A program made the position numbers and the translations under genes. Shown here in pieces: positions 34,613 through 43,700 of a stretch of 61,784 bases of DNA. The stretch spans positions 1 to 61,784 of the forward strand of contig NZ_AZDT01000008.1 of assembly GCF_001434785.1 (NCBI RefSeq), given 5' to 3'. Within the stretch, counting starts at the first letter, position 1, and every line of letters starts with the position of its first letter. The stretch is from Levilactobacillus namurensis DSM 19117. Its GTDB lineage: Bacteria > Bacillota > Bacilli > Lactobacillales > Lactobacillaceae. The notes beneath the pieces were generated by a model that was not told the DNA's origin, ran no database searches, and worked only from the letters and a program-made list of their open reading frames with translations.

Positions 34613-35191
34613 ATGCTACGGAATGCGGAAATCGTCGATGGGCCGGCGGTTGCCATGCTGGTCTTACACGAGTTGGAACGTCGACAGTACCGGCAACTCC
34701 GCCGGGTCACCAAGGAACAGCTGTCGCAATTACTGTTTGTGGGCTACCGGGAACCGAATTTTCGGTATAACTACCACTTAGCGCGGGTCTATCAGAACCA
34801 GGGGGTTGCGGTTGGGGTGGCGTTCGGCTTTCCAGCGGAGCAGGAAGGTCAGCTGGATAACCAGTGGACCACACTATTCGAGCGGTTGCAGATCACGCCG
34901 CCACAGCAGCCGGTGGTCCGTCCCCGTGCGTTGCCCGACGAGTGGTACCTGGACTTATTGACGGTCAATCCCCGGTATGCGCATAAGACTTATCAGCTGA
35001 AGTGGTTTGACGAGTGGCTGATGACCGATGTGCTCCGGTGCGCCCGGGTCAATGACAAGCCCGTGGTGGGGTTAGATGTGCGTCCGGGGACTGCAATCGC
35101 TTCCTTAGCGGCCCAGTATGGATTTGTCAGCACCCAACGGCGACGGTTTGACCGGCAAACCTACTTACACTTGCGTTATCGGCGGCCTTAA
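34613..35191 (+). CDS. GNAT-like acetyltransferase
   Basis: 192 residues. The C-terminal half has the GNAT pattern: a strand EWYLDLLTVNPRYAHKTYQ followed by a helix, then VVGLDVRPGTAIASLAAQYGFVSTQRR, which is the final alpha/beta step. The acetyl-CoA loop is atypical (PRYAHKTYQ in place of xRGxGxG). No substrate can be named. The AAAAGGAGGGG site sits 5 nt before the ATG. The gene lies between coaA and guaA and may be transcribed with coaA by read-through. Confidence 0.6.
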   Translation: MLRNAEIVDGPAVAMLVLHELERRQYRQLRRVTKEQLSQLLFVGYREPNFRYNYHLARVYQNQGVAVGVAFGFPAEQEGQLDNQWTTLFERLQITPPQQPVVRPRALPDEWYLDLLTVNPRYAHKTYQLKWFDEWLMTDVLRCARVNDKPVVGLDVRPGTAIASLAAQYGFVSTQRRRFDRQTYLHLRYRRP

Positions 35192-35205
35192 TCGGCAATT
35201 TTTGA

Positions 35206-35234
35206 TTGACCCGCACCGGTGAAATTAGTATTAT
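35206..35234 (+). promoter_or_regulatory. guaA promoter
   Basis: TTGACC at 35206-35211, a 17-bp spacer and TATTAT at 35229-35234. The leader to the start is about 30 nt, too short to hold a purine riboswitch. Confidence 0.65.
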
Positions 35235-35271
35235 ATAGGCAGTGTTATCCAAAAAAGAAAGGGTGAATGGC

Positions 35272-36828
35272 TTGGCAAACGTTGATCTGTCCAAATTTGA
35301 CAAAATCATCGTCTTAGACTTCGGTAGTCAGTATAATCAGCTGATTACGCGCCGGATTCGTGACTTAGGCGTTTACTCCGAGCTCAAGGCGCACACCATG
35401 AGTGCCGCTGAGATTAAAGCTTGGGGCCCTAAGGGAATCATCTTTTCTGGGGGACCGAACAGTGTCTATGATGACGACGCGTTGAAGGTCGATCCAGAAA
35501 TCTTTAACCTGGGGATTCCGATTCTGGGGATCTGCTACGGGATGCAACTGATGGCCTACGATCTTCCTGGTGGGAAGGTTGAATCAGCGAACAACCGCGA
35601 ATACGGTCGCGCTGAGATTGAGGTCTTAAGTGACGACGCAACGCTCTTCAAGGGAACCCCTAAGAAGCAGACGGTGTGGATGAGTCATGGGGACTTGGTG
35701 ACGCAGGTTCCAGATGGTTTTGAACGGGTCGCAACTAGTGAGAATTGCCCGATTTCGGCCATTCAAGACGTTTCCCGGAACTTCTACGGGTTACAATTCC
35801 ATACGGAAGTTCGCAACACGGAGTACGGTACCGATATTCTCAAGCACTTTACGTTTGATGTTTGTCAGGCGGAAGCCAACTGGTCAATGGACGATTTCAT
35901 TGATCTGCAGATCGAACAGATTCGCGAGACGGTCGGTGACAAGCGCGTCTTGTTAGGGCTGTCTGGTGGGGTCGATTCCTCCGTGGTCGGGGTGCTGTTG
36001 CACAAGGCCATTGGGAACCAACTGACCAGTATCTTCGTGGACCACGGGCTACTCCGGAAGGGTGAAGCCAAGCAGGTCATGGACAGCCTGGAAGGCAAGT
36101 TCGGCTTGAACATCGTCAAGGTTGACGCGCAGGACCGCTTCATGAGTAAGCTGGCTGGTGTGACGGAACCGGAAAAGAAACGGAAGATCATCGGTAACGA
36201 GTTCATCCAAGTCTTTAACGACGAGGCGCAAAAGTTGGACGGTATCGACTTCTTGGCCCAAGGGACCCTGTACACCGACGTGATCGAAAGTGGGACCGAT
36301 ACGGCACAGACCATTAAGTCCCACCATAACGTGGGTGGCTTGCCGAAGGACATGCATTTCCAATTGATCGAACCGCTCCGGTCCCTGTTCAAGGACGAAG
36401 CCCGGAGCTTAGGTGAGAAGCTGGGGATGCCGAGTGACTTAGTCTGGCGGCAACCGTTCCCTGGTCCTGGTCTGGGAATTCGGGTCTTGGGCGAGATTAC
36501 GCCTGAGAAACTCCAGATTGTTCGGGACAGTGACCTGATCTTACGAGAAGAAATCAAAAAGGCCGGTTTAGACCGGGATATCTGGCAATACTTCACGGTC
36601 TTGCCAAACATCAAGAGTGTCGGGGTCATGGGCGATGGCCGGACCTACGATTATGCGGTCGGTATCCGGGCGGTAACGTCCATCGATGGCATGACGGCCG
36701 ACTTTGCGCACATTCCGTGGGATGTCTTACAAGCCATCTCCGTGCGAATCGTCAACGAAGTTAAGCACGTGAACCGCATTCTGTATGACGTCACGAGTAA
36801 GCCGCCTTCGACAATCGAATGGGAGTAA
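35272..36828 (+). CDS. guaA: GMP synthase (glutamine-hydrolysing)
   Basis: Converts XMP to GMP using glutamine and ATP. 518 residues from TTG 35272, which follows AAAGGGTG by 8 nt and gives the family N-terminus [19 protein letters not shown]; a TTG at 35242 is less likely. The class I amidotransferase domain has the nucleophile in [12 protein letters not shown] (Cys86 region) and HTE later. The ATP-pyrophosphatase domain has the P-loop [13 protein letters not shown] near 225, and the dimer tail ends in KPPSTIEWE. It is complete. Confidence 0.95.
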   Translation: MANVDLSKFDKIIVLDFGSQYNQLITRRIRDLGVYSELKAHTMSAAEIKAWGPKGIIFSGGPNSVYDDDALKVDPEIFNLGIPILGICYGMQLMAYDLPGGKVESANNREYGRAEIEVLSDDATLFKGTPKKQTVWMSHGDLVTQVPDGFERVATSENCPISAIQDVSRNFYGLQFHTEVRNTEYGTDILKHFTFDVCQAEANWSMDDFIDLQIEQIRETVGDKRVLLGLSGGVDSSVVGVLLHKAIGNQLTSIFVDHGLLRKGEAKQVMDSLEGKFGLNIVKVDAQDRFMSKLAGVTEPEKKRKIIGNEFIQVFNDEAQKLDGIDFLAQGTLYTDVIESGTDTAQTIKSHHNVGGLPKDMHFQLIEPLRSLFKDEARSLGEKLGMPSDLVWRQPFPGPGLGIRVLGEITPEKLQIVRDSDLILREEIKKAGLDRDIWQYFTVLPNIKSVGVMGDGRTYDYAVGIRAVTSIDGMTADFAHIPWDVLQAISVRIVNEVKHVNRILYDVTSKPPSTIEWE

Positions 36829-36860
36829 GCTTCCTGCTCGGTAAATTAAATTGTTAAAGA

Positions 36861-36894
36861 AATGGTGTTCAGGGAAACCTGGACGCCATTTTTG
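36861..36894 (+). terminator. Terminator of guaA
   Basis: AATGGTGTTCAGG and CCTGGACGCCATT pair around a 4-nt loop, followed by TTT. Confidence 0.8.
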
Positions 36895-36911
36895 TTTGGA
36901 GAAGGTTTTAC

Positions 36912-36938
36912 TTGACTTATTTTAAGTAAGCATATAAA
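36912..36938 (+). promoter_or_regulatory. Promoter of the thiol-redox operon
   Basis: TTGACT at 36912-36917 and TATAAA at 36933-36938 (15-bp spacer). A short inverted repeat ACTTA-TTT-TAAGT (36915-36927) overlaps the spacer. Confidence 0.5.
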
Positions 36939-36947
36939 CTGAACCTA

Positions 36948-36965
36948 TTCTACGAAACCGTAGAA
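36948..36965 (+). promoter_or_regulatory. Operator-like palindrome of the thiol-redox operon
   Basis: TTCTACG-AAAC-CGTAGAA has perfect 7-bp arms just downstream of the -10 box, where a repressor would block transcription. The ArsR protein encoded in the operon is the natural candidate. Confidence 0.55.
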
Positions 36966-36991
36966 TGAAAAATGACGGAATCAGGAGACCG

Positions 36992-37471
36992 ATGATGCTA
37001 GAATCACGGAGATTAACGGAAAACTTAAACGTGACCGATGGCGTCCTCTTCTTTTACGATGAGGGGTGTGCACATTGTGTCACGCAACAACGGGCCGTGG
37101 AAACGGTGACGGCTCAACTAGCGGGCGCGTTACCCGTCTATCAGATTAACGTGCGCCGACAACCGCAAGTGACCCGGACGTGGGGTGTCACCAGCACCCC
37201 GACCCTGATTCTGGCCCAAGCCGGTCAAGCGGTCGCAACCTATACACATGATTTAGATGCCGCCCAATTGCGGACGGTGATTCATTATTATTTTGGAGGG
37301 ATTAAGATGGCTGAAAAGAAATCAGAGTCAACGGAGACGTTACACATGGTGACGGGCGGAAGTGCACTGAGCACGGGCGTCTGTGGCCCGGACGGATGTG
37401 AGATCGACTGGAACCAGGCCGCGACGAAACCCACGACGCAAAAGAAGCAGGCCGCCCATGACCACGACTAA
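36992..37471 (+). CDS. Thioredoxin-fold protein with CGPDGC tail
   Basis: 159 residues from ATG 36992, chosen because AGGAG lies about 5 nt upstream; an in-frame ATG at 36965 overlaps the operator palindrome. The redox motif C-A-H-C is at residues 26-29, followed by VYQINVRRQPQVTRTWGVTSTPTLILAQAG, which carries the cis-proline of thioredoxins. After residue ~105 a separate low-complexity region carries GVCGPDGCEIDW and ends HDHD, probably metal- or thiol-reactive. The tail has its own ribosome-binding site (see separate entry). It is the first gene of the operon and overlaps the next by 14 nt. Confidence 0.7.
   Translation: MMLESRRLTENLNVTDGVLFFYDEGCAHCVTQQRAVETVTAQLAGALPVYQINVRRQPQVTRTWGVTSTPTLILAQAGQAVATYTHDLDAAQLRTVIHYYFGGIKMAEKKSESTETLHMVTGGSALSTGVCGPDGCEIDWNQAATKPTTQKKQAAHDHD
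37307..37471 (+). CDS. Possible internally initiated 54-residue CGPDGC protein
   Basis: Within the thioredoxin-fold gene, TTGGAGGG (37293-37300) precedes ATG 37307 with ideal spacing and in frame. Initiation here would yield MAEKKSESTETLHMVTG to the C-terminus with CGPDGC and HDHD, without the thioredoxin domain. The upstream thioredoxin fold ends naturally just before this Met (HYYFGGIK). Thus the full-length protein may be an in-frame fusion of two once separate genes, or both forms may be made. Confidence 0.4.
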   Translation: MAEKKSESTETLHMVTGGSALSTGVCGPDGCEIDWNQAATKPTTQKKQAAHDHD

Positions 37472-38120
37472 CTTAGCGGAGACCTATCGGGATGCGGCTT
37501 ACACCCAGCTGGTCAGGGTAGGTAAGGCTCTAGGGAATAGCTCCCGGTTAAAGCTTTTGAACAATTTGGTCCAGGGCCCGAAGACCGTCGAGGAATTAGC
37601 CAAGACGGTGGGGCTGAGTGTGGGCACGGCGTCGAAAAACCTCCGGCTCCTGAAACAGGTGGGGCTAGTTCGCGTGGAACGGCGCGGGAACTATGTGGTG
37701 TACGACTTGGCCTCCACGCAAGTTCCGCAGGTGCTCTCACTTTTGATCGATGTGAGTGAGCAAGCCTTGCCGGAACTCCGCGCCTTGGAGCAACAGCTGT
37801 CCGCCCAACGGCCCCCCTTACCGCAATTATCGATTACGGACATCACCCGAGAGCTGGCGACCAGCCAACCGTACCTGATTGATTTACGACCTGCTGATGA
37901 ATATCAAGTTGCCCATCTCCCGGGGGCACATAACTTCCCCTATGATCAGATCATGCAACGGTTGGCCGAGATTCCCCGTGATCAGGAATTGGTGGTCTAC
38001 TGCCGTGGTCGGATGTGTGGCTATTCTGAAATGATTGGTCAGCAGCTCAAAGACCAGGGGTATCAAGTTCAGATTTTTCAAATGACGGTTTGGGAGTGGC
38101 AACAGGCCCAAGCCCAATAG
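37458..38120 (+). CDS. ArsR-type regulator fused to a rhodanese domain
   Basis: 220 residues from ATG 37458. Residues ~10-95 form an ArsR winged helix (LGNSSRLKLLNNL, then VEELAKTVGLSVGTASKNLRLL). The rhodanese domain spans ~125-215, with LIDLRPADEYQVAHLPGAHN and the active loop VVYCRGRMCGYSE. Fusions of this kind bind sulfane sulfur or oxidants on the loop cysteine and release DNA. It overlaps the preceding frame by 14 nt, indicating translational coupling. The palindrome at 36948 is the likely operator, which would make the operon self-regulated. Confidence 0.85.
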   Translation: MTTTNLAETYRDAAYTQLVRVGKALGNSSRLKLLNNLVQGPKTVEELAKTVGLSVGTASKNLRLLKQVGLVRVERRGNYVVYDLASTQVPQVLSLLIDVSEQALPELRALEQQLSAQRPPLPQLSITDITRELATSQPYLIDLRPADEYQVAHLPGAHNFPYDQIMQRLAEIPRDQELVVYCRGRMCGYSEMIGQQLKDQGYQVQIFQMTVWEWQQAQAQ

Positions 38121-38155
38121 ACGGAAGCATTCATTAAGGAGACGATGAGAAAATT

Positions 38156-38815
38156 ATGGAAATCGAATACTGGTCCGACATTGCTTGCCCCTTCTGCTAC
38201 ATCGGGTCGACCCGGATGAAGCGGGCGATGAAAGAAATCGGCATCTATCAGGACACCAAACTGGTTTTAAAGTCTTTCCAATTAAATCCCATGGAAGCCA
38301 AGACGGCTAAGCCGGGCGACTACCTCAACCACTTTACGGGTGGCCGCGCAGAGATGGCTGACCAGGCTAAGGAGAAGATGGCCTACATCTCCCAGATGGC
38401 CGCCGAGGAGGGCCTAGACTTTCACCTGGATCAGGTGATTCCGACGAACACGATGGATGCGCACCGTCTGATCAAGTTGGCGGCGAGTCATGGTGACCGG
38501 GAGTTGACGGAACGAGTCATCAACCGGTTCTACCAGGTCTACTTCACGGATGGGGAGTCCATCGCCGACGCCGACGTGTTGACCCGGGCCGCTCACGACG
38601 CCGGATTAGCCGATGATGAGGTACAACAAGTTTTAGCGTCCCAGGACTACCAGAAGGAAGTTGTGGCAGACGAACAACAAGCCCAAGAAATGGGCATTCA
38701 GGGTGCTCCATTCTTTGTATTGAATCACAAGTATGGCATCAGTGGCGCGCAGCCCTACGACGTCTTCGTGAAGGCTTTAAGACAGGTTTTAGCCGAAGAA
38801 GAAGCCGAGGCATAA
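38156..38815 (+). CDS. DsbA family oxidoreductase (FrnE-like)
   Basis: Cytoplasmic disulfide oxidoreductase, 219 residues. It opens with MEIEYWSDIACPFCYIGSTR, with the CxxC motif C-P-F-C near residue 11. A long helical insert follows, and the C-terminal thioredoxin part has MGIQGAPFFVLNHKYGISGAQ with the cis-proline. FrnE-type proteins reduce or isomerise disulfides and take part in oxidative stress protection. It is the third gene of the redox operon, 35 nt after the ArsR-rhodanese gene. No signal peptide is present. Confidence 0.85.
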   Translation: MEIEYWSDIACPFCYIGSTRMKRAMKEIGIYQDTKLVLKSFQLNPMEAKTAKPGDYLNHFTGGRAEMADQAKEKMAYISQMAAEEGLDFHLDQVIPTNTMDAHRLIKLAASHGDRELTERVINRFYQVYFTDGESIADADVLTRAAHDAGLADDEVQQVLASQDYQKEVVADEQQAQEMGIQGAPFFVLNHKYGISGAQPYDVFVKALRQVLAEEEAEA

Positions 38816-38825
38816 ACTTAAACGT

Positions 38826-38868
38826 AATCCCCATTGGTCAGGTTATTGCTGACCAATGGGGATTTTTT
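38826..38868 (+). terminator. Terminator of the thiol-redox operon
   Basis: AATCCCCATTGGTCA and TGACCAATGGGGATT form a 15-bp perfect stem followed by a T run. Confidence 0.9.
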
Positions 38869-38886
38869 GAGGAATCGTTTATATGG

Positions 38887-38950
38887 TGATTATTTTATCC
38901 AATAATCATAAAATGGTGTAGCTTATTAATAATGATTAGTTTATAATCAT
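38887..38950 (+). promoter_or_regulatory. Twin TGATTA palindromes before the matrixin gene
   Basis: TGATTATT-ttatcc-AATAATCA (38887-38908) and ATGATTA-gttta-TAATCAT (38932-38950) share the half-site TGATTA. They lie in a very AT-rich stretch directly upstream of the protease gene. They look like two binding sites for one dimeric regulator. Confidence 0.5.
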
Positions 38951-38995
38951 CATAAGTTAATTGATACGCAGCCAACCACGAAAGCGAGTAAACTT

Positions 38996-39568
38996 ATGGT
39001 GACTAAACGATCAAGGAAGATGATGAAAAGTCTCAGCCTAGTGGCGACGATGGGGCTATGCCTCTGGGGCGTACCCATCCAAGCCACGGCAACCGCTAAG
39101 ACCCCGCATTGGGGCAGTTGGAAGACCACGACCGTGACTTACTGTTATCAGGGGTCTTCCGCTTATTATCAGAGCATCTGGAAATCGGCCGCACAGCAAT
39201 GGACCCGTTCGGGAACGGTGCGCTTGAAGGCTGTGAAGACGCCGCAACAGGCCGATGTGGTGGTGAAAGGCGCCAGCGTTCAAGTGGCGCGTCAGGGCAT
39301 GGCGGGCGTGACCCACTACGCTTATCGGCCGAATAAGGTGGTCCACGAGATTACCTCCGCGAAAGCCATGCTAAATCACCAGGTGCTATCCGCTCACCGG
39401 TACACTAAAAAGCAACGCACCAACGTGGCGGCCCATGAACTGGGGCACGCGTTGGGCTTAGGCCACTCTAAGAGTCGGCGTAGTGTGATGCACAAGTCGA
39501 ACCGACACGCGACCATCAGTCGCCAGGACCGCCTAGCACTGAAGCGGGCGTACCGGAATCGTAAATAA
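38996..39568 (+). CDS. Secreted matrixin-like zinc metalloprotease
   Basis: 190 residues. A signal peptide is likely up to TATAKT (residue ~35); ATG 39020 or 39023, after AAGGAAG, would give a shorter leader and cannot be excluded. The catalytic zinc motif HELGHALGLGH near residue 146 is followed by a conserved Met turn in SVMHKSN, as in metzincins of the M10 matrixin type. The mature domain is small (about 150 residues), with no propeptide cysteine switch seen. It is probably extracellular. It stands alone downstream of twin palindromes. Confidence 0.8.
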   Translation: MVTKRSRKMMKSLSLVATMGLCLWGVPIQATATAKTPHWGSWKTTTVTYCYQGSSAYYQSIWKSAAQQWTRSGTVRLKAVKTPQQADVVVKGASVQVARQGMAGVTHYAYRPNKVVHEITSAKAMLNHQVLSAHRYTKKQRTNVAAHELGHALGLGHSKSRRSVMHKSNRHATISRQDRLALKRAYRNRK

Positions 39569-39652
39569 CCGTTAGAAGTCATCAACCGGTGGGGGATGGC
39601 TTTTTCTGTGTGGAATATCGGTGTTGTGAGGCTTTGGGGTTTAATGGGTGCA

Positions 39653-39691
39653 ATAAAGCCGCTAGCGAATTAAATCGCCAGCGGCTTTTTG
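39653..39691. terminator. Bidirectional terminator
   Basis: AAAGCCGCTAGCG and CGCCAGCGGCTTT (one mismatch) lie between the convergent matrixin and DUF805 genes. Confidence 0.75.
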
Positions 39692-39698
39692 AGCATCC

Positions 39699-40301
39699 TC
39701 AATTAATGTAACGGTTATTTAACTGGCGTGACGGTTGGCACAGCAGAATCAGGACGATTAAGCCACCAACCATGGGGACTAGGTTGAGTAACCAAAAGGC
39801 ACCACTGTAGCCCAGGTCGTGGAAGCGGCGAATCTCTGCCGTGAAGCTGGCGATCCACAGGCCGACGTATGCCACGAACATGATCAGTAACAGGGCGTAG
39901 AAAAATAGCGCCGAGAGTCCCGTGGGTTCGTAAGCGTCATCCAGTCCGCCGAAGAGCGCCAAGAGGAAGAAAACGACTAAAGACGCAGCGCCAGCTAGTA
40001 GGCTGATACCTAAGGCGGCCCACCAGTAATCGGCGCGCCCCATACGTTTATTGATGGTTAGGGCATCACGTAGGTAGAGTTTGGTGGAAACGACCAGTCC
40101 AGGAACGGGACTTTCATTATAGACAGCATCGCCGGGTTGCGGCTGGGGCTGCTGATAGGTTGAGCCGGCAGTATTTGGCTGCGGATTAGTCTGCTGGGTG
40201 GTCTGGGTAGCGACAGCTTGACCGTGGCCGCAGTATGGGCAGAATTCGGCGTCACGGGGAATGGACTTGCCACAATTGGTACAGAACTTGGTTTCGTGCA
40301 T
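39699..40301 (-). CDS. Zinc-ribbon protein with DUF805 membrane domain
   Basis: 200 residues. The N-terminal zinc ribbon has CTNCGKSIPRDAEFCPYCG (two CxxC pairs, residues 7-25). A Gln/Thr/Pro linker follows to ~60. From residue ~75 the DUF805 domain runs: RMGRADYWWAALGISLL, three or four helices, then RRFHDLGYSGAFWLLNLVP, the family hallmark. Function is unknown. Such proteins are common in lactobacilli. The AAGGAAG site is well placed. It is divergent from the adhesin gene. Confidence 0.8.
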   Translation of the reverse strand: MHETKFCTNCGKSIPRDAEFCPYCGHGQAVATQTTQQTNPQPNTAGSTYQQPQPQPGDAVYNESPVPGLVVSTKLYLRDALTINKRMGRADYWWAALGISLLAGAASLVVFFLLALFGGLDDAYEPTGLSALFFYALLLIMFVAYVGLWIASFTAEIRRFHDLGYSGAFWLLNLVPMVGGLIVLILLCQPSRQLNNRYIN

Positions 40302-40648
40302 GGAAAAGACTTCCTTATATTATGTATGTTGTCAGCTTTTCGCGTCATCGGGAGTGGACGGGTCCGGTGGGGAGCAATGTCTGGCACCAGGACTAAGTTT
40401 CATCATATTGAGAACAGATGGGAAAGTCAATTGTAAAACGTCTGGGAAAATGAAAGGACGAGGACTAACCAGTTTGACCGGCCTTTAAAGGTTTACCCTG
40501 TTTGACGGTTGGTTAAGTAAAACAACTAAAATATTATCCATATTGTAAAAGAAAGATGGGTGCGACTGGTAATGATGACGATGCGCACCATTATAGCATT
40601 ATATTGATAGCATAGAGAAACCGGTCTATTCCAAAACGGTTCATCCGA
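40302..40648. other. Gene-free spacer upstream of the adhesin
   Basis: No coding frame is supported. A GGTGCG/CGCACC hairpin lies at about 40556-40592, followed by AT-rich DNA and ACCGGT/AACGGTT half-sites near 40620-40642. The adhesin promoter follows at 40649. Confidence 0.4.
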
Positions 40649-40678
40649 TTGACTTTGTTGGGCTATTAAGGTTATAAT
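40649..40678 (+). promoter_or_regulatory. Adhesin promoter
   Basis: TTGACT and TATAAT with an 18-bp spacer, one of the strongest consensus matches in the window. The leader is about 70 nt. Confidence 0.65.
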
Positions 40679-40752
40679 AAATGGTAACAAATAAGCTTAT
40701 GTGTGCATAAAACTTATCTGATTTTGGTCATTGTTGAATAGGGGGACCAATC

Positions 40753-43700
40753 ATGGGTGTTATGGAGAAGAAGACGCATTTCAAGATGTATAAATCACAC
40801 AAGGGCTGGCTGGTTGCGGGGATTACCGCAACGAGTTTAGCAGTGGGTTTAGTTGTGGGACCACAGGCAGAACAGACGGCTCAGGCGAGTGATGCGGCAC
40901 CCGCAACCGAGTCAATCAGTGAAGGTAATGACGTTGAACAGGGCTCTAGTGCCACGCTGCGGTCGACTACCGAAAGTGATGCTAATTCGGTGTCCCAGGG
41001 AACGCCATCAGGGACTGAATCAGTAACGGGAGATAGTCAGGCCGAAACGACCGACCAGAAGGCCCCGACTGACGCGACTAATCAGGATTCGAAGACGACA
41101 ACTTCGGATGATCATGTGGTGAATGAATCTACTAGCAACCAGAATGATCAAAGTGAGGATTCAACGTCGGTTGCTGAGTCAAGTAATAATCAAAAAACGA
41201 ATATTGAGTCAACAGATAATTTACAGATAGATAAAAATGCTCAGGTTTCCAATGGTTTTGATGCTAGTAAAATCGATAGTAGTGAAACTAATGTTGCGAA
41301 GGAAACCGATACTGTAATTAATACTAAAAAGAGTGTAAAGCCAGCTGAGGAAACCATTGATCAATGGATGCCTAACAAAACATTGCAAAAGTGGGTACTG
41401 GAGGCTTTGAATGATGGCCCAACTTATAGTACCAAACCAAGTGATGTGGAAATTACTAGCGTTGACCAGATTACTAAGGATGATATGAAATACCTCATTA
41501 ATTTTATGGCACAAAATTTTGGCTCAACTTATATTGATGGAAAGACGTCATTCTCCATAGAAGGGTTACAGTACGCTACTAATCTTACAAATTTAGATTT
41601 ATTGAACAATTGGAATAAAGATCCGCATTATGCTGGAGATGTAACGGATATTTCTCCTATTAGTCAGTTGACAAAGCTAACGTCATTGCAATTAGGATCT
41701 AATCGACTTTCTGATATTTCGCCTATTAGTAATTTGAAATCTTTGACTGACCTGTCAGTGGGGGAGAGTCGAATTGCGGACTTCTCTTCAATAAATGCGG
41801 CTCAATTTACAAAGGGATTCAATATTAGTCCGCAATTTGTTGAAAATGGATTGGCATATGTTCCACAAACCGGAAAATATATTTTGATTAATCCGGTTAA
41901 GCCACCCAAAGGGATGACCATGACGGCTACAGATATTAACGGGATCCTTAGGCCAGTTATTACGCAAATGTATCCAGGATCAACGGTCGCCGCTTATTAT
42001 CAAGGCGGTACGGGAACGATGAGCGCTGATGGCCGGACGATTAATTACCAAGTGCTTAAAAATCAAATACCGGGTGGTCAGGATTATAATCCTTTTCCAG
42101 CTGCTTATCAGCATGTTGAGAAACAGGCCTATACGTACTATTTAACAACTGGAATTAGCTTCATTGACAGTAAAGGAAACGTTATGAATACGGCTGTTAC
42201 AATGGCAACACCTTACGTAATCGCTGCAACCGCTCAACCCGTTACGGTCAACTACGTGAATGAACAAAACGTCCCGCTGGCCAATTCTACGCAATTAAGT
42301 GGACTGCAGGGCGAACCTTACGAAGTCAGTGCGCCAGTCATTCCAGGATACGTGGTCACTAACACTGACACAACGGTGACGGGGAACTTTACGGACATGC
42401 CCCAGTCGATTACGTTTACCTACAAGAGTGCGTTGGTCAACGTCACCCAAGTAACCGAGCAGATTAAGTATCAGGATGCCCAGGGCAATCAGGTCGCTGA
42501 TTCAGCGGCACAACAAGTAACCTTTGCAACGATTACGGACCCGAATACCCGAGTTGATCATGTATATAGTAAAGTTGGCGCAGATACCAATATGACGCTG
42601 GATAAGGATGGCCAACCGGATGCTTCGTGGACGTTGTACCTAGACGGTAGTACGATTTCGCTGGCGGCAGTGGCTAACCCAGAGATCAAGGGGATGCACG
42701 TCATTAAAACCACGGACCCGGCTAATGATTTAACGCAGACAGTGGCTCAGAATGTAACGAACCAGTCTAAGAATTTGGCCTTCGTGGTAACTTATGGACA
42801 TGATTTCGATACGGTGCTCAACCAGGTCAAGGAAAACATCACTTACGTGGACCAATCTGATCAGCAGGTCGCTGCACCAGTTGACAAGGCGATCACATTT
42901 GCGACGGTGACGGATCAGACCAATCAACAGTCGGTCGTTTACAGTCACGTCGGTGATGCCCAAGCGCCTGTATTAGATGAAAATGGAACCCCAACGGATA
43001 CGAGCTGGGTACTTTATCAGACTGGGCAGCCAATTGCTTTTGAGGCTGTCGTTAACCCAACCATTAAAGGCATGCACGTCATCAAGACCACGGATTCCGC
43101 TAGTGATTTAACGCAGACCACGGCCCAGAACGTGACGCCTACTAGTCAAAACTTAGCCTTTGTGGTCACCTACGGACACGATTTCGATACGGTGCTCAAC
43201 CAAGTTAAGGAAAACATCACTTACGTGGATCAGTCTGGCCAGCAGGTCGCTACACCAGTTGATAAGACCATCACGTTTGCGACGGTGACAGACCAGAGTA
43301 ATCAACAGTCAGTCATTTACAGTTACGTTGGGGATGCCCAGACACCTGGGTTAGATGAAAACGGCGTGCCGACGGATGCTAACTGGACGGTTTACCAAGC
43401 GGGGAAACCTGTCACGTTTGCGGCAGTGACGAACCCAGCGGTCAAGGGGATGCACGTGGTGAAGACCACGGATCCCGCCAACGATTTGACGCAAACCACG
43501 GCTCAAGCGGTTACCAATGCGAGTCAGAATCTCGCAATCGTGGTGACTTACGCCCACGACTTTGAGACCACGCTGAAGCACGTCACGGAAAACATCACTT
43601 ACGTGGATCAAAATGGTCAGCAGGTCGCTACACCAGTTGACAAGACCATCACGTTTGCGACGGTGACGGATCAGAGCAATCAGAAGTCGGTCATTTACAG

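Noticed and set aside
34545-34781. A 78-residue frame between coaA and the acetyltransferase gene
   Set aside because: It overlaps the GNAT gene in another frame and spans the coaA hairpin; the composition is not protein-like.
36965-36991. ATG 36965 as the start of the thioredoxin-fold gene
   Set aside because: It lies in the operator palindrome and has no ribosome-binding site; ATG 36992 has AGGAG.
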